Shown: positions 1 to 6,738 of the stretch, one piece after another
Numbering within the stretch: position 1 is the first letter of the stretch
Layout of the letters: the number at the start of each line of letters is the position of its first letter
Source: Gammaproteobacteria bacterium
GTDB taxonomy: Bacteria > Pseudomonadota > Gammaproteobacteria > GCA-001735895
Length of the DNA stretch: 7,620 nt
Reading direction: 5' to 3'
NCBI GenBank assembly: GCA_003231795.1
Contig: QIJI01000401.1
Coordinates: 1-7,620 of the forward strand
Position numbers and translations under genes: made by a program
Notes under the pieces: model-generated
Databases searched by the model: none
Told to the model about the DNA's origin: nothing
What the model saw: only the letters and a program-made list of their open reading frames with translations

Positions 1-7
1 AAAGTTC

Positions 8-36
8 TTGTTACCACCTTCCCAGATAGGTAGAAT
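8..36 (+). promoter_or_regulatory. Putative sigma-70 promoter for rpsO-pnp
   Basis: A -35 box TTGTTA (8-13, four of six consensus bases) and a -10 box TAGAAT (31-36, five of six) are separated by exactly 17 nt. Transcription would start near 43, leaving a leader of about 28 nt before the rpsO start codon. No TG extension was needed for the call. The site is predicted from sequence only. A short inverted repeat overlaps the -10 box. Confidence 0.6.
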
Positions 37-57
37 ACCTGCCTTTTTCGGGCCCAC

Positions 58-62
58 AGAGG
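58..62 (+). promoter_or_regulatory. Ribosome binding site that fixes the rpsO start
   Basis: AGAGG lies 8 nt before the ATG at 71, an ideal Shine-Dalgarno spacing. It supports the ATG at 71 over the in-frame TTG at 8, which coincides with the proposed -35 box and would add 21 residues not found in S15 proteins. Confidence 0.7.
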
Positions 63-70
63 TTTCATAC

Positions 71-340
71 ATGGCAATGTCAGCTGTACAGAAAGCTGCA
101 GTAGTTGCTGAATTCCAGCAAGGCGACGGGGACACCGGGTCTCCCGAAGTCCAGGTTGCGCTGTTATCGCATCAGATCGGTCATTTGACTGAGCACTTCA
201 AACAACACATTCATGATCATCACTCGCGCCGCGGGTTGTTAAAGATGGTCAACCAGCGACGTAATTTGCTGGATTATCTGAAATCTAAAAACCAGCAACG
301 ATATAAAGACCTGATCGCGAGACTCGGATTGCGTCGTTAA
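71..340 (+). CDS. rpsO: 30S ribosomal protein S15
   Basis: This encodes S15, an early-binding protein of the 30S platform that contacts helices 20-22 of 16S rRNA and forms a bridge to the 50S subunit. From the ATG at 71 the protein has 89 residues, the same as E. coli S15, and it aligns without gaps. Family landmarks visible are Thr22-Gly23-Ser24, the EVQVALL helix (26-32), and the HDHHSRRGLL segment (48-57). His42, Asp49 and Ser52 correspond to the rRNA-contacting His41, Asp48 and Ser51 of mature E. coli S15. The C-terminus LIARLGLRR is typical. The first residues after Met differ from E. coli, as is usual. A second in-frame ATG at 77 is a less likely start. The gene is followed after 16 nt by pnp. 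Identification is firm. Confidence 0.98.
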   Translation: MAMSAVQKAAVVAEFQQGDGDTGSPEVQVALLSHQIGHLTEHFKQHIHDHHSRRGLLKMVNQRRNLLDYLKSKNQQRYKDLIARLGLRR

Positions 341-356
341 ATAAAGTGAGATAAAA

Positions 357-2450
357 GTGAACCCAATTAAAAAGACATTCCAGTACGGCGATCATGAAGT
401 CACGATGGAAACAGGTGAAATAGCGCGCCAGGCTAGCGGTGCAGTATTTGTCAATATAGCTGATACCGTGGTAATGGTTACGGTAGTAGGTGCCAAAACG
501 GCTGATCCGGGCCGACCATTTTTTCCTTTAACGGTCGATTACCAGGAAAAGACTTATGCCGCAGGTCGCATCCCGGGAGGATTCTTCAAGCGCGAAGGTC
601 GCCCGAGTGAGAAAGAAACCCTGACCTGCCGCCTGATTGACCGCCCCATCCGCCCGCTTTTCCCCAAAGGATTCATGAACGAAGTACAAGTCGTCATTAA
701 CGTAGTTTCGATGAATCCTGAAGTTGACCCCGATATTGCCGCTCTGTTAGGTACTTCTGCCGCGCTCGCCATCTCCGGTATCCCGTTTAGCGGACCGATC
801 GGCGCAGCTCGTGTAGGATATATGAATGGCGAATATGTGTTGAATCCAACCCGTAGCCAACTGGAAGAGTCAGATCTCGACCTGGTTGTTGCCGGTACTA
901 AAAACGCCGTATTAATGGTTGAATCCGAAGCCAATTGCCTGTCGGAATCGGTCATGTTGGGATCGGTGGTTTTCGGTCACGAGCAAATGCAGAGTGCAAT
1001 CCAGGCGATCGAAGAACTGGCTGCCGAAGTTGGCACTGAAACCTGGGACTGGCAAGCGCCACAAAGCGATGCAAGCCTGGCTGGAAAAGTCGCTACAGAA
1101 GGCGAGTCATCGATTACCGAAGCTTACACAATCGCCAACAAGCTAGATCGGCAAAATCGTCTGGGAGAAATTCGTAGTGAGATCGTCGGGGCCCTGGTGG
1201 ATGATTCTACCAGTGAAGAAGATGTTCGTGGTGCGGTTAGCAAACTGGAAAAATCTATCGTACGGGGTCGCATCATTGCCGGTGAAAAGCGCATTGATGG
1301 GCGTGATACCGAAACCGTGCGTCCCATCACTGTTCGTACCGGCGTCTTACCTCGTGCCCATGGCTCGGCGCTGTTCACCAGAGGTGAAACCCAGGCACTG
1401 GTAGTAACCACTCTGGGAACCGGTCGCGATGCACAGTTAATCGATGCTATCGAAGGCACGCGCAAAGAAAATTTCATGATGCATTACAATTTTCCACCCT
1501 CCAGTGTCGGTGAAACCGGACGTGTTGGAACCCCGAAGCGACGCGAAATCGGACACGGTAAACTGGCCAAACGTGGCGTTCAGGCCGTTATGCCCCACCT
1601 GGATGACTTTCCTTATGTCATTCGCATCGTTTCTGAAATTACCGAATCAAATGGATCATCTTCCATGGCCAGTGTTTGTGGTGCCAGTCTGGCATTAATG
1701 GATGCTGGTGTGCCGCTGGCAGCGCCGGTAGCCGGTATTGCCATGGGATTGATCAAGGAAGGTGACGATTTCGCCGTACTATCCGATATTCTCGGTGACG
1801 AGGATCATCTGGGCGATATGGATTTCAAAGTCGCGGGGTCCACTGAAGGCGTGACCGCGCTACAAATGGACATCAAAATTGATGGTATTACTACCGAAAT
1901 CATGCAACAGGCGCTGGACCAGGCTAAAGTGGGTCGTATGTTCATTCTTGGCGAGATGGCTAAGGTTCTTGGCGAGAGTCGCTCCGAGATGTCTGAGTAC
2001 GCACCGCGTTTGATCACTTTCAAGATTAACCCGGAAAAAATACGCGATGTCATCGGAAAGGGCGGATCGACGATTCGTGCGATTACCGAAGAAACCGGTG
2101 CAACCATCGAAATTGATGATGATGGCATGGTTAAAATCGCATCCGTTGAAAAATCAGCAGGTGATGAGGCACGGCGTCGAGTCGAGCAGGTAACCGCCGA
2201 TGTCGAAGTGGGCATTATCTACGAAGGCAAGGTCGCGAAAATTATGGACTTTGGTGCTTTTGTTAATATTCTGCCGGGCAAAGACGGGCTGGTACATATT
2301 TCGCAGATTTCAGATGAACGCGTAGAGAATGTGACCGACAAGTTATCAGAAGGTGACGTGGTAAAGGTTAAAGTGCTCGAAGTGGATCGACAGGGTCGAA
2401 TTCGTCTGAGCATGAAAGCAGTGACTGAGGAAGAGGCCGCCGCAGTGTAA
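357..2450 (+). CDS. pnp: Polyribonucleotide nucleotidyltransferase (PNPase)
   Basis: PNPase degrades RNA 3' to 5' by phosphorolysis, releasing nucleoside diphosphates, and can add 3' tails; it is a cytoplasmic trimer and often a degradosome partner. The 697-residue protein has every family domain in order: first RNase PH core (about 10-145) with the RNA-channel motif FFKR (76-79), an alpha-helical linker (about 240-315), second RNase PH core (about 318-535), KH domain with GKGG (567-570) and S1 domain (about 618-687). The catalytic and metal-binding Asp483, Asp489 and Lys491 match E. coli Asp486, Asp492 and Lys494, and the phosphate-binding serine run is Ser434-436. Only about ten residues follow S1, so the longer E. 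coli tail (711 residues in total) is missing. The start is GTG with a weak GTGAG element 6 nt upstream. No promoter or hairpin fits in the 16-nt gap, so it is probably co-transcribed with rpsO. Confidence 0.98.
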   Translation: MNPIKKTFQYGDHEVTMETGEIARQASGAVFVNIADTVVMVTVVGAKTADPGRPFFPLTVDYQEKTYAAGRIPGGFFKREGRPSEKETLTCRLIDRPIRPLFPKGFMNEVQVVINVVSMNPEVDPDIAALLGTSAALAISGIPFSGPIGAARVGYMNGEYVLNPTRSQLEESDLDLVVAGTKNAVLMVESEANCLSESVMLGSVVFGHEQMQSAIQAIEELAAEVGTETWDWQAPQSDASLAGKVATEGESSITEAYTIANKLDRQNRLGEIRSEIVGALVDDSTSEEDVRGAVSKLEKSIVRGRIIAGEKRIDGRDTETVRPITVRTGVLPRAHGSALFTRGETQALVVTTLGTGRDAQLIDAIEGTRKENFMMHYNFPPSSVGETGRVGTPKRREIGHGKLAKRGVQAVMPHLDDFPYVIRIVSEITESNGSSSMASVCGASLALMDAGVPLAAPVAGIAMGLIKEGDDFAVLSDILGDEDHLGDMDFKVAGSTEGVTALQMDIKIDGITTEIMQQALDQAKVGRMFILGEMAKVLGESRSEMSEYAPRLITFKINPEKIRDVIGKGGSTIRAITEETGATIEIDDDGMVKIASVEKSAGDEARRRVEQVTADVEVGIIYEGKVAKIMDFGAFVNILPGKDGLVHISQISDERVENVTDKLSEGDVVKVKVLEVDRQGRIRLSMKAVTEEEAAAV

Positions 2451-2463
2451 TCCACGTGGATTA
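2448..2463. repeat. 16-bp perfect palindrome over the pnp stop codon
   Basis: TAATCCACGTGGATTA is perfectly self-complementary, and its first three bases are the pnp TAA stop. In RNA it could form a short 6-bp stem with an ACGT loop just before the terminator hairpin. In DNA it looks like a symmetrical protein-binding site. The function is unknown. Confidence 0.6.
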
Positions 2464-2476
2464 GACAGGCGTTTAG

Positions 2477-2505
2477 AAAAAGGGGAATATTGTTCCCCTT
2501 TTTTT
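2477..2505 (+). terminator. Rho-independent terminator, probably bidirectional
   Basis: An 11-bp stem, AAAAAGGGGAA (2477-2487) pairing with TTCCCCTTTTT (2493-2503), closes a 5-nt TATTG loop and continues into two more T residues. It starts 27 nt after the pnp stop. Read on the minus strand the same hairpin ends in five T residues and lies about 20 nt beyond the stop of the convergent zinc-protein gene. It therefore probably ends both transcripts. Confidence 0.9.
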
Positions 2506-2522
2506 ATTAGTGCCGAAGTTAA

Positions 2523-2735
2523 TTACAGCAACTTGAACATCGTTCCGCAGTAAGGACACTTTGCTTCGCCGTCATTTTCTTTTACCGGAATATAGACGCG
2601 CGGGTGTGAATTCCACAGGCTGGATTCGGGTAGCGGACAGTGAATCGGTAAATCATCGGATTTCACTTCAATCGTAGTTTTTGCGTTTGGTGTGTTGTAG
2701 CTGGATTGACTGGCTGCAGTGTCTGGATTAACCAT
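2523..2735 (-). CDS. Small zinc-finger (CHCC type) domain protein
   Basis: This 70-residue protein belongs to the zf-CHCC family, the domain shared with the C-terminus of the mitochondrial complex I subunit NDUFS6. The signature is clear: Cys33-Pro, LWNSHPRVYIPV (40-51) carrying His44, then CPYCG with Cys60 and Cys63, giving a Cys-His-Cys-Cys set expected to bind one zinc ion. Residues 1-28 are polar and probably disordered. There is no signal peptide or membrane segment, so it should be cytoplasmic. It starts 8 nt after the ilvE stop with no clear Shine-Dalgarno sequence, suggesting translation by coupling to ilvE. From general knowledge, small proteins of this family often follow ilvE in Gammaproteobacteria, but their bacterial role is not established. 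No partner is assigned here. Confidence 0.88.
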   Translation of the reverse strand: MVNPDTAASQSSYNTPNAKTTIEVKSDDLPIHCPLPESSLWNSHPRVYIPVKENDGEAKCPYCGTMFKLL

Positions 2736-2743
2736 AAGAATGT

Positions 2744-3664
2744 TTATACATAAGTGAGTAAATCATGGTACCTGTCATTACGACCATGAACCAGATCAAA
2801 ATAATCGGACTGTAGGCGTTCAGTAATCGGACCTCGAGATCCGCTGCCAACTGGGCGATTGTCGAGTTCCGCGATCGGAGTAACCTCAGCCGCGGTGCCG
2901 GTGAAAAACGCTTCGTCGGCAATATAAATTTCGTCACGGGTCAGGCGCTTTTCGATAACTTCGAGGTCATTATCGGCGGCTAACTTGAATATGGTTTTAC
3001 GGGTAATACCATTTAACGCCGAAGTCGCTTCAGGGGTATAAATGACGCCATCACGTATCATGAAAATATTTTCGCCGCTGCCTTCGGCCACATAACCTTC
3101 AGGGTCCAGCAGCAGTGCCTCGTCATAACCATCTTTAAGGGCCTCTCCAAGAGCAAGCATTGAATTAATATACTGGCCATTGGCCTTTGCCTTGGTCATG
3201 GCTATGTTTGGATGATGACGTGTATAAGACGAAGTCTTGATCCGTATTCCTTTTTCCAGCCCTTCCTGGCCGAGATACGAACCCCATTCCCAGGCGGCAA
3301 CGATGCAATGGACGCTGAGATTGTCGGCACGCAATCCCATGCCCTCCGAGCCATAAAAAACCATCGGGCGGATATAGGCGCTATCGAGGTTGTTATCGCG
3401 CACCGCCGCAATTTGTGCATCCATCAGTTGCTGTTGATCGAACCTGATATCCATACCGAGCACCTTGCAGGAATCGAGCAGGCGCCGGGTATGCGCTTCG
3501 AGGGCAAAGATCGCGGTGCCCTGATCGGCGTGATAAGCGCGAACGCCTTCGAAGCAACCCATTCCATAGTGCAAGGTATGCGTCAAGACATGCGTGGTTG
3601 CCTCGCGCCAGGGCACCATTACCCCGTCATACCATATTAGACCGTCGCGGTCGGACATCGACAT
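2744..3664 (-). CDS. ilvE: Branched-chain amino acid aminotransferase
   Basis: IlvE is a cytoplasmic, PLP-dependent fold-type IV aminotransferase that catalyses the last step of valine, leucine and isoleucine synthesis, exchanging the amino group with glutamate. From the ATG at 3664 the protein has 306 residues, the usual family length. Visible landmarks are HYGMGCFEGVRAY (32-44), the AYIRP segment (96-100), Lys160 in KAKANGQY as the PLP Schiff-base lysine, Glu194 in GYVAEGSGENIF, and GTAAEVTP near the C-terminus. The N-terminus MSMSDRDGLIWYDG closely resembles Pseudomonas-type IlvE. The start is set by GGAG at 3673-3676, 8 nt upstream; a longer reading from 3688 would overlap glnE and has no such site. 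The gene begins 2 nt after the glnE stop, so coupling is likely. A D-amino acid aminotransferase is the main alternative within the fold, but the whole-length match favours IlvE. Confidence 0.96.
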   Translation of the reverse strand: MSMSDRDGLIWYDGVMVPWREATTHVLTHTLHYGMGCFEGVRAYHADQGTAIFALEAHTRRLLDSCKVLGMDIRFDQQQLMDAQIAAVRDNNLDSAYIRPMVFYGSEGMGLRADNLSVHCIVAAWEWGSYLGQEGLEKGIRIKTSSYTRHHPNIAMTKAKANGQYINSMLALGEALKDGYDEALLLDPEGYVAEGSGENIFMIRDGVIYTPEATSALNGITRKTIFKLAADNDLEVIEKRLTRDEIYIADEAFFTGTAAEVTPIAELDNRPVGSGSRGPITERLQSDYFDLVHGRNDRYHDLLTYV

Positions 3665-3666
3665 TT

Positions 3667-6489
3667 TCAATTCTCCAGGCTGAAACATTCGTTCCAGCAG
3701 GTTGTAACATGAGCCATTTGTGTCGCCACCAGTTCGGCATTTATCTCGGCGGATTCGTTCTGCAGCACGGACTCGTGCAGCAGGCGGTGATAATCCTGAT
3801 AAATATCAACTAGTTGCGCTTGTGAATGGGTGATCAGATTTAACTGAGATAACGCCTTCAGCAGGCCAATATTATCAGAATTTAATCGGCCTGAGCCAAT
3901 ACTATTTGCCGACAGCAGAACCCAGTACTGGACTAGAAACTCGATATCGATCATACCGCCACGTGAGTGTTTAATATCCTTTCGCTCGCCTTCGGAAGGA
4001 TTTTTGTTGTGGTATATTCGGCCACGCATTTCAGATATATCCTGGCGTAATTGTATCGGGTCACGCTTCAAGCGGAGTATCTGATCGCGAATGTCGGCAA
4101 ATACTGTTTCAATCGATGGATGACCTGCTACCTGTCTGGCCCGTACCAGAGCCTGATGTTCCCAGGTCCATGCATTATCCAGTTGATACCTCAGGTAAGC
4201 CCGGGTTGACGAGACGAGCAATCCGGAACTGCCTTCCGGGCGTAACCTTGAATCGATTTGGTAAAGCTTTCCCGATGCGGTTAAAACACTGGTCATGGAA
4301 ATTATTTTTTGCGCGAGGCGGGCAAAAAATACCGAGTTTTCGATAGATTTTACGCCGTTTGTAGATTGCTGTTCGCCGCAGGAATCGTGCAGGAAGATTA
4401 AATCCAGGTCTGACTGGTAATGCAGTTCGTTTCCACCGAGTTTGCCATAGCCGATAATGGCGAACTGTGCTTCGCGCAAGACTCCCTGGTCAATGCATTG
4501 GGGAATTCCGTATTGCGCCTGCAGGGCATAACTTGCAAGGCGGTAAACCGCTTCAAGCACAACTTCGGCCAGTTCGCATAGATAGCGTCCGACTTCGACC
4601 GCATCGATTTCCTGCGCCAGTTCTGCAGTTGCGATGACCAGCGTCTGTTCGCGTTTGAACAGGCGTAGCGTATCGAGCTCCAGCTCGACATCGCCGCTCA
4701 CATTTTCGAGTTGCATTGTCAGACGTTGCAGCAAAATATCCCCATCGAAGCGATTTTCCTCCCCTGGATGAATCAGGTTTTCCAGCAACATTGGATACTG
4801 CGAAACTTCTTCGGCAATCCAGCCGCTTCGCTCGAACAGCGAGCTAAGCTTTAACAGTAGCCCCGGGTTCTGGAACAGTAACTCAAAATACACACTACGG
4901 CCGGCAATCGACGCAAACAGGCGCATAAATCGAGAGAAGAGTGTGAGCACGTCGCCGCTATTCCCGATAGTATCGATCAACTCGGGCATCAGCGCATTGA
5001 AACGTTGCCTGGCACGAGAGGACATGTATCGCCAGGCTTTTGATTTCAGAAATTCGTTGAACTGTGAATTAACCTCGTCGGCTGTTTCGATACCTGAATC
5101 CAATATAAATTTCCATTGATGATTGTCACCGTCATCGTCTGAAAAACTGTCATCGATAATCTCAGCGGAACGTTTTTCCGGTTGATGTCGAAAAAGCTCG
5201 GTAAAGCAGAAGCTGACCTGCTCCCGGTGGTAGTCAAGTTGTTCAACTAATTCACCCCAGTTTTGTGCTTGCATGGCAAAAACGATACGCGATTGTTGTA
5301 TTGGATTTTCCGGCAAATCATGGGTTTGCTGGTCGTCGAACATTTGAATTCGATTTTCAAGCATGCGCAAAAATTTATAGGCATCCCGAAGCTTGTCAAT
5401 CGTTGAGGTATCAACTATTTTCTGTTGCTGCAGAGCTTCCAGGCTGTTGAATATTTCGCTGCTTTGCAATTGGTGATTTCGCCCTCCCTTCAGAATCTGA
5501 AAGGCCTGTACAAAGAATTCTATTTCCCTGATACCGCCCGGTCCAACTTTGATATTGACCCGCATGTTGCGTGATCTGGCCTGCACATCGATCTTGTCTT
5601 TGAGCGCCGCCAGGCCTTCAAAAACCCGGTAGTCGTGATATTTTCGATAAACAAAGGGAGTCAGAATTGAAGCCAGCTGCTGGCGTTCATGCTGGCTACC
5701 ACTAATTACCCGGGCCTTGACCATGGCGTACTGCTCCCATTCGCGGCCATGAAGCTGGTAATAATGTTCGAGCGCGCTATGACTCAGTACCGACGGCCCG
5801 GAATCTCCCCAGGGTCGCAGACGCAAGTCTACCCGGTACACAAATCCGTCGGCGGTACTGTCACTTAACAGCTGGCTCATGAGTCGCACCTGGCGGCTAA
5901 AGAATTCCTGATAACTGAGTTGACCGTAGCCGGTCAATTCACCATCACTCTCATAACAGCAGATCAGGTCGACGTCGGAAGAAAAATTGAGTTCACGTCC
6001 CCCGAGTTTGCCCATTGCGATCACATTCAGGTTAATCACTTCACCTTGTTCGTTATGGGGTTGTCCGTGTTTTCCCGATAATTGATGACTGGCCAGTTGC
6101 ACGGCGCAGTTGATTATCTGATCAGCGAGGTCGCTTAAATGCCGCAGCGTCTGTTGTAACGAAATCTGCCTGACGACATCGAGGTAAATGATTTCCACTA
6201 ACTTGCGATGGCGATAATGTCTGAGCTTCTGACGAGCTAGCTGCAGATCAATTTTTTCCGTGCTTGCGGTATCAACAATAGACTCACAGAGCGAAAACTG
6301 ATCTAGCTGTAGTAAAGTTTTAATCTGTTCGGGCGAGTTCTGCAGTTGGCCAAGCGCGTACTGACTTGCAATCACCAGGCGTTCAATTTTTTCACGATCA
6401 GCGACTTCTAAGCGCTCTGATTCAAGATACGTCCTGATCGGTTGCCATTGGGGATTGATTGACTGTAGAAGTGGTTCTGTTTCGTGCAT
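3667..6489 (-). CDS. glnE: Bifunctional glutamine synthetase adenylyltransferase/adenylyl-removing enzyme
   Basis: GlnE adds AMP to a tyrosine of glutamine synthetase to inactivate it and removes it by phosphorolysis, under control of PII protein and glutamine. The 940 residues match the usual length (E. coli 946). Both nucleotidyltransferase halves are intact. The N-terminal adenylyl-removing half has GKLGGRELNFSSDVDLI with Asp172 and Asp174, then GGIREIEF (318-325). The C-terminal adenylyltransferase half has GYGKLGGNELHYQSDLDLI with Asp694 and Asp696, then GGMIDIEF (844-851). They are joined by a helical region preceded by an acidic stretch near 450-455 (SDDDGD). The ATG at 6489 gives a normal N-terminus but has no clear Shine-Dalgarno site. 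It is the first gene of the operon with ilvE and the zinc protein, and a Fur-like box lies 30 nt upstream. Confidence 0.97.
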   Translation of the reverse strand: MHETEPLLQSINPQWQPIRTYLESERLEVADREKIERLVIASQYALGQLQNSPEQIKTLLQLDQFSLCESIVDTASTEKIDLQLARQKLRHYRHRKLVEIIYLDVVRQISLQQTLRHLSDLADQIINCAVQLASHQLSGKHGQPHNEQGEVINLNVIAMGKLGGRELNFSSDVDLICCYESDGELTGYGQLSYQEFFSRQVRLMSQLLSDSTADGFVYRVDLRLRPWGDSGPSVLSHSALEHYYQLHGREWEQYAMVKARVISGSQHERQQLASILTPFVYRKYHDYRVFEGLAALKDKIDVQARSRNMRVNIKVGPGGIREIEFFVQAFQILKGGRNHQLQSSEIFNSLEALQQQKIVDTSTIDKLRDAYKFLRMLENRIQMFDDQQTHDLPENPIQQSRIVFAMQAQNWGELVEQLDYHREQVSFCFTELFRHQPEKRSAEIIDDSFSDDDGDNHQWKFILDSGIETADEVNSQFNEFLKSKAWRYMSSRARQRFNALMPELIDTIGNSGDVLTLFSRFMRLFASIAGRSVYFELLFQNPGLLLKLSSLFERSGWIAEEVSQYPMLLENLIHPGEENRFDGDILLQRLTMQLENVSGDVELELDTLRLFKREQTLVIATAELAQEIDAVEVGRYLCELAEVVLEAVYRLASYALQAQYGIPQCIDQGVLREAQFAIIGYGKLGGNELHYQSDLDLIFLHDSCGEQQSTNGVKSIENSVFFARLAQKIISMTSVLTASGKLYQIDSRLRPEGSSGLLVSSTRAYLRYQLDNAWTWEHQALVRARQVAGHPSIETVFADIRDQILRLKRDPIQLRQDISEMRGRIYHNKNPSEGERKDIKHSRGGMIDIEFLVQYWVLLSANSIGSGRLNSDNIGLLKALSQLNLITHSQAQLVDIYQDYHRLLHESVLQNESAEINAELVATQMAHVTTCWNECFSLEN
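3673..3676 (-). promoter_or_regulatory. Ribosome binding site that fixes the ilvE start
   Basis: On the minus strand GGAG lies 8 nt before the ATG at 3664 and inside the last codons of glnE. It favours this start over the upstream ATG at 3688 and implies that ribosomes finishing glnE pass directly over the ilvE initiation site. Confidence 0.75.
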
Positions 6490-6498
6490 AGTTGACTT

Positions 6499-6528
6499 TT
6501 GTTAAATACTATTCTAAATGAGAATAAT
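6499..6528 (+). promoter_or_regulatory. Weak candidate promoter towards the permease
   Basis: TTGTTA (6499-6504, four of six) and AATAAT (6523-6528, five of six) are 18 nt apart. Transcription would begin near 6535 and give a leader of about 200 nt before the TTG start at 6739. The -10 box lies within the Fur-like site, as expected for an iron-repressed promoter. The AT-rich composition makes chance matches likely. Confidence 0.3.
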
Positions 6529-6533
6529 TATTA
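6519..6533. promoter_or_regulatory. Putative Fur box
   Basis: TGAGAATAATTATTA matches the 7-1-7 Fur consensus TGATAATNATTATCA at 12 of 14 defined positions, and AT-rich flanks extend it. Fur with ferrous iron represses transcription at such sites. It lies between glnE and a ferric-iron-type permease gene, which makes an iron-response role credible. It is 30 nt from the glnE start and about 205 nt from the permease start. AT-rich sequence can mimic Fur boxes, so this is a prediction. Confidence 0.55.
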
Positions 6534-6558
6534 TTTACGTTTAGTGGCTTATTGACTA
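6530..6558 (-). promoter_or_regulatory. Candidate promoter for the glnE-ilvE operon
   Basis: Read on the minus strand, TAGTCA (6553-6558, four of six consensus bases) and AATAAT (6530-6535, five of six) are separated by 17 nt. Transcription would start near 6523, about 35 nt before the glnE ATG. The -10 box overlaps the Fur-like site. The match is moderate and the region is AT-rich. Confidence 0.4.
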
Positions 6559-6574
6559 AAATCCGGTTTTTAGT
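6555..6574. repeat. 20-bp near-perfect inverted repeat
   Basis: ACTAAAATCCGGTTTTTAGT is symmetrical around its CCGG centre with a single mismatched pair (T6562 against T6567). It sits next to the Fur-like box and overlaps the proposed -35 box of the glnE promoter. It could be an operator. As RNA it would give a 7-bp, mostly A-U stem, too weak for a convincing terminator. Confidence 0.5.
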
Positions 6575-6738
6575 TCGCCAGTCAGGGTTTTCCGCTGCCT
6601 GATCAGTTTAGCGCTGAAAGTGTTGAACGAACCATTTATTTTAGCGGGCACTCTGCATCCATCAATCCTTAATTGTTCGACCACCAGGGACTGTTCTGCG
6701 GTGATGACCCGTTAGAAATTGATTCGAGATAAAATTCA

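Larger units (their letters stand above)
6490..6738. other. Divergent intergenic control region
   Basis: This 249-nt stretch separates the start of glnE (minus strand) from the start of the permease (plus strand). The glnE-proximal 80 nt are strongly AT-rich and hold the Fur-like box, candidate promoters and an inverted repeat. The remaining 165 nt before the permease show no convincing hairpin terminator, riboswitch or protein-coding signal. The longest plus-strand reading there is a 31-codon frame from a GTG at 6620, which I do not consider a gene. Confidence 0.7.

Noticed and set aside
1..30. Possible C-terminal end of an upstream gene such as truB (frame 1 closes at 31-33)
   Set aside because: Only ten codons are visible and they are not distinctive, so the call would rest on expected gene order alone.
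8..70. N-terminal extension of S15 from an in-frame TTG at 8
   Set aside because: The added 21 residues have no counterpart in S15, the TTG coincides with a good -35 box, and the ATG at 71 has a proper Shine-Dalgarno site and gives the standard 89 residues.
554..955. 133-codon minus-strand frame inside pnp, and similar long antisense frames at 1124-1477 and 1805-2215
   Set aside because: They lie opposite a fully intact pnp, have serine/arginine-rich compositions typical of antisense shadows and show no recognisable domain.
3665..3688. Longer IlvE start at 3688 overlapping glnE
   Set aside because: The ATG at 3664 has GGAG 8 nt upstream and gives the family's N-terminus; the extra eight residues arise from the end of glnE in another frame.
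6620..6715. 31-codon plus-strand frame (GTG start) in the glnE-permease gap
   Set aside because: It has no convincing ribosome binding site, no family resemblance and a length expected by chance. A leader-peptide role cannot be excluded.
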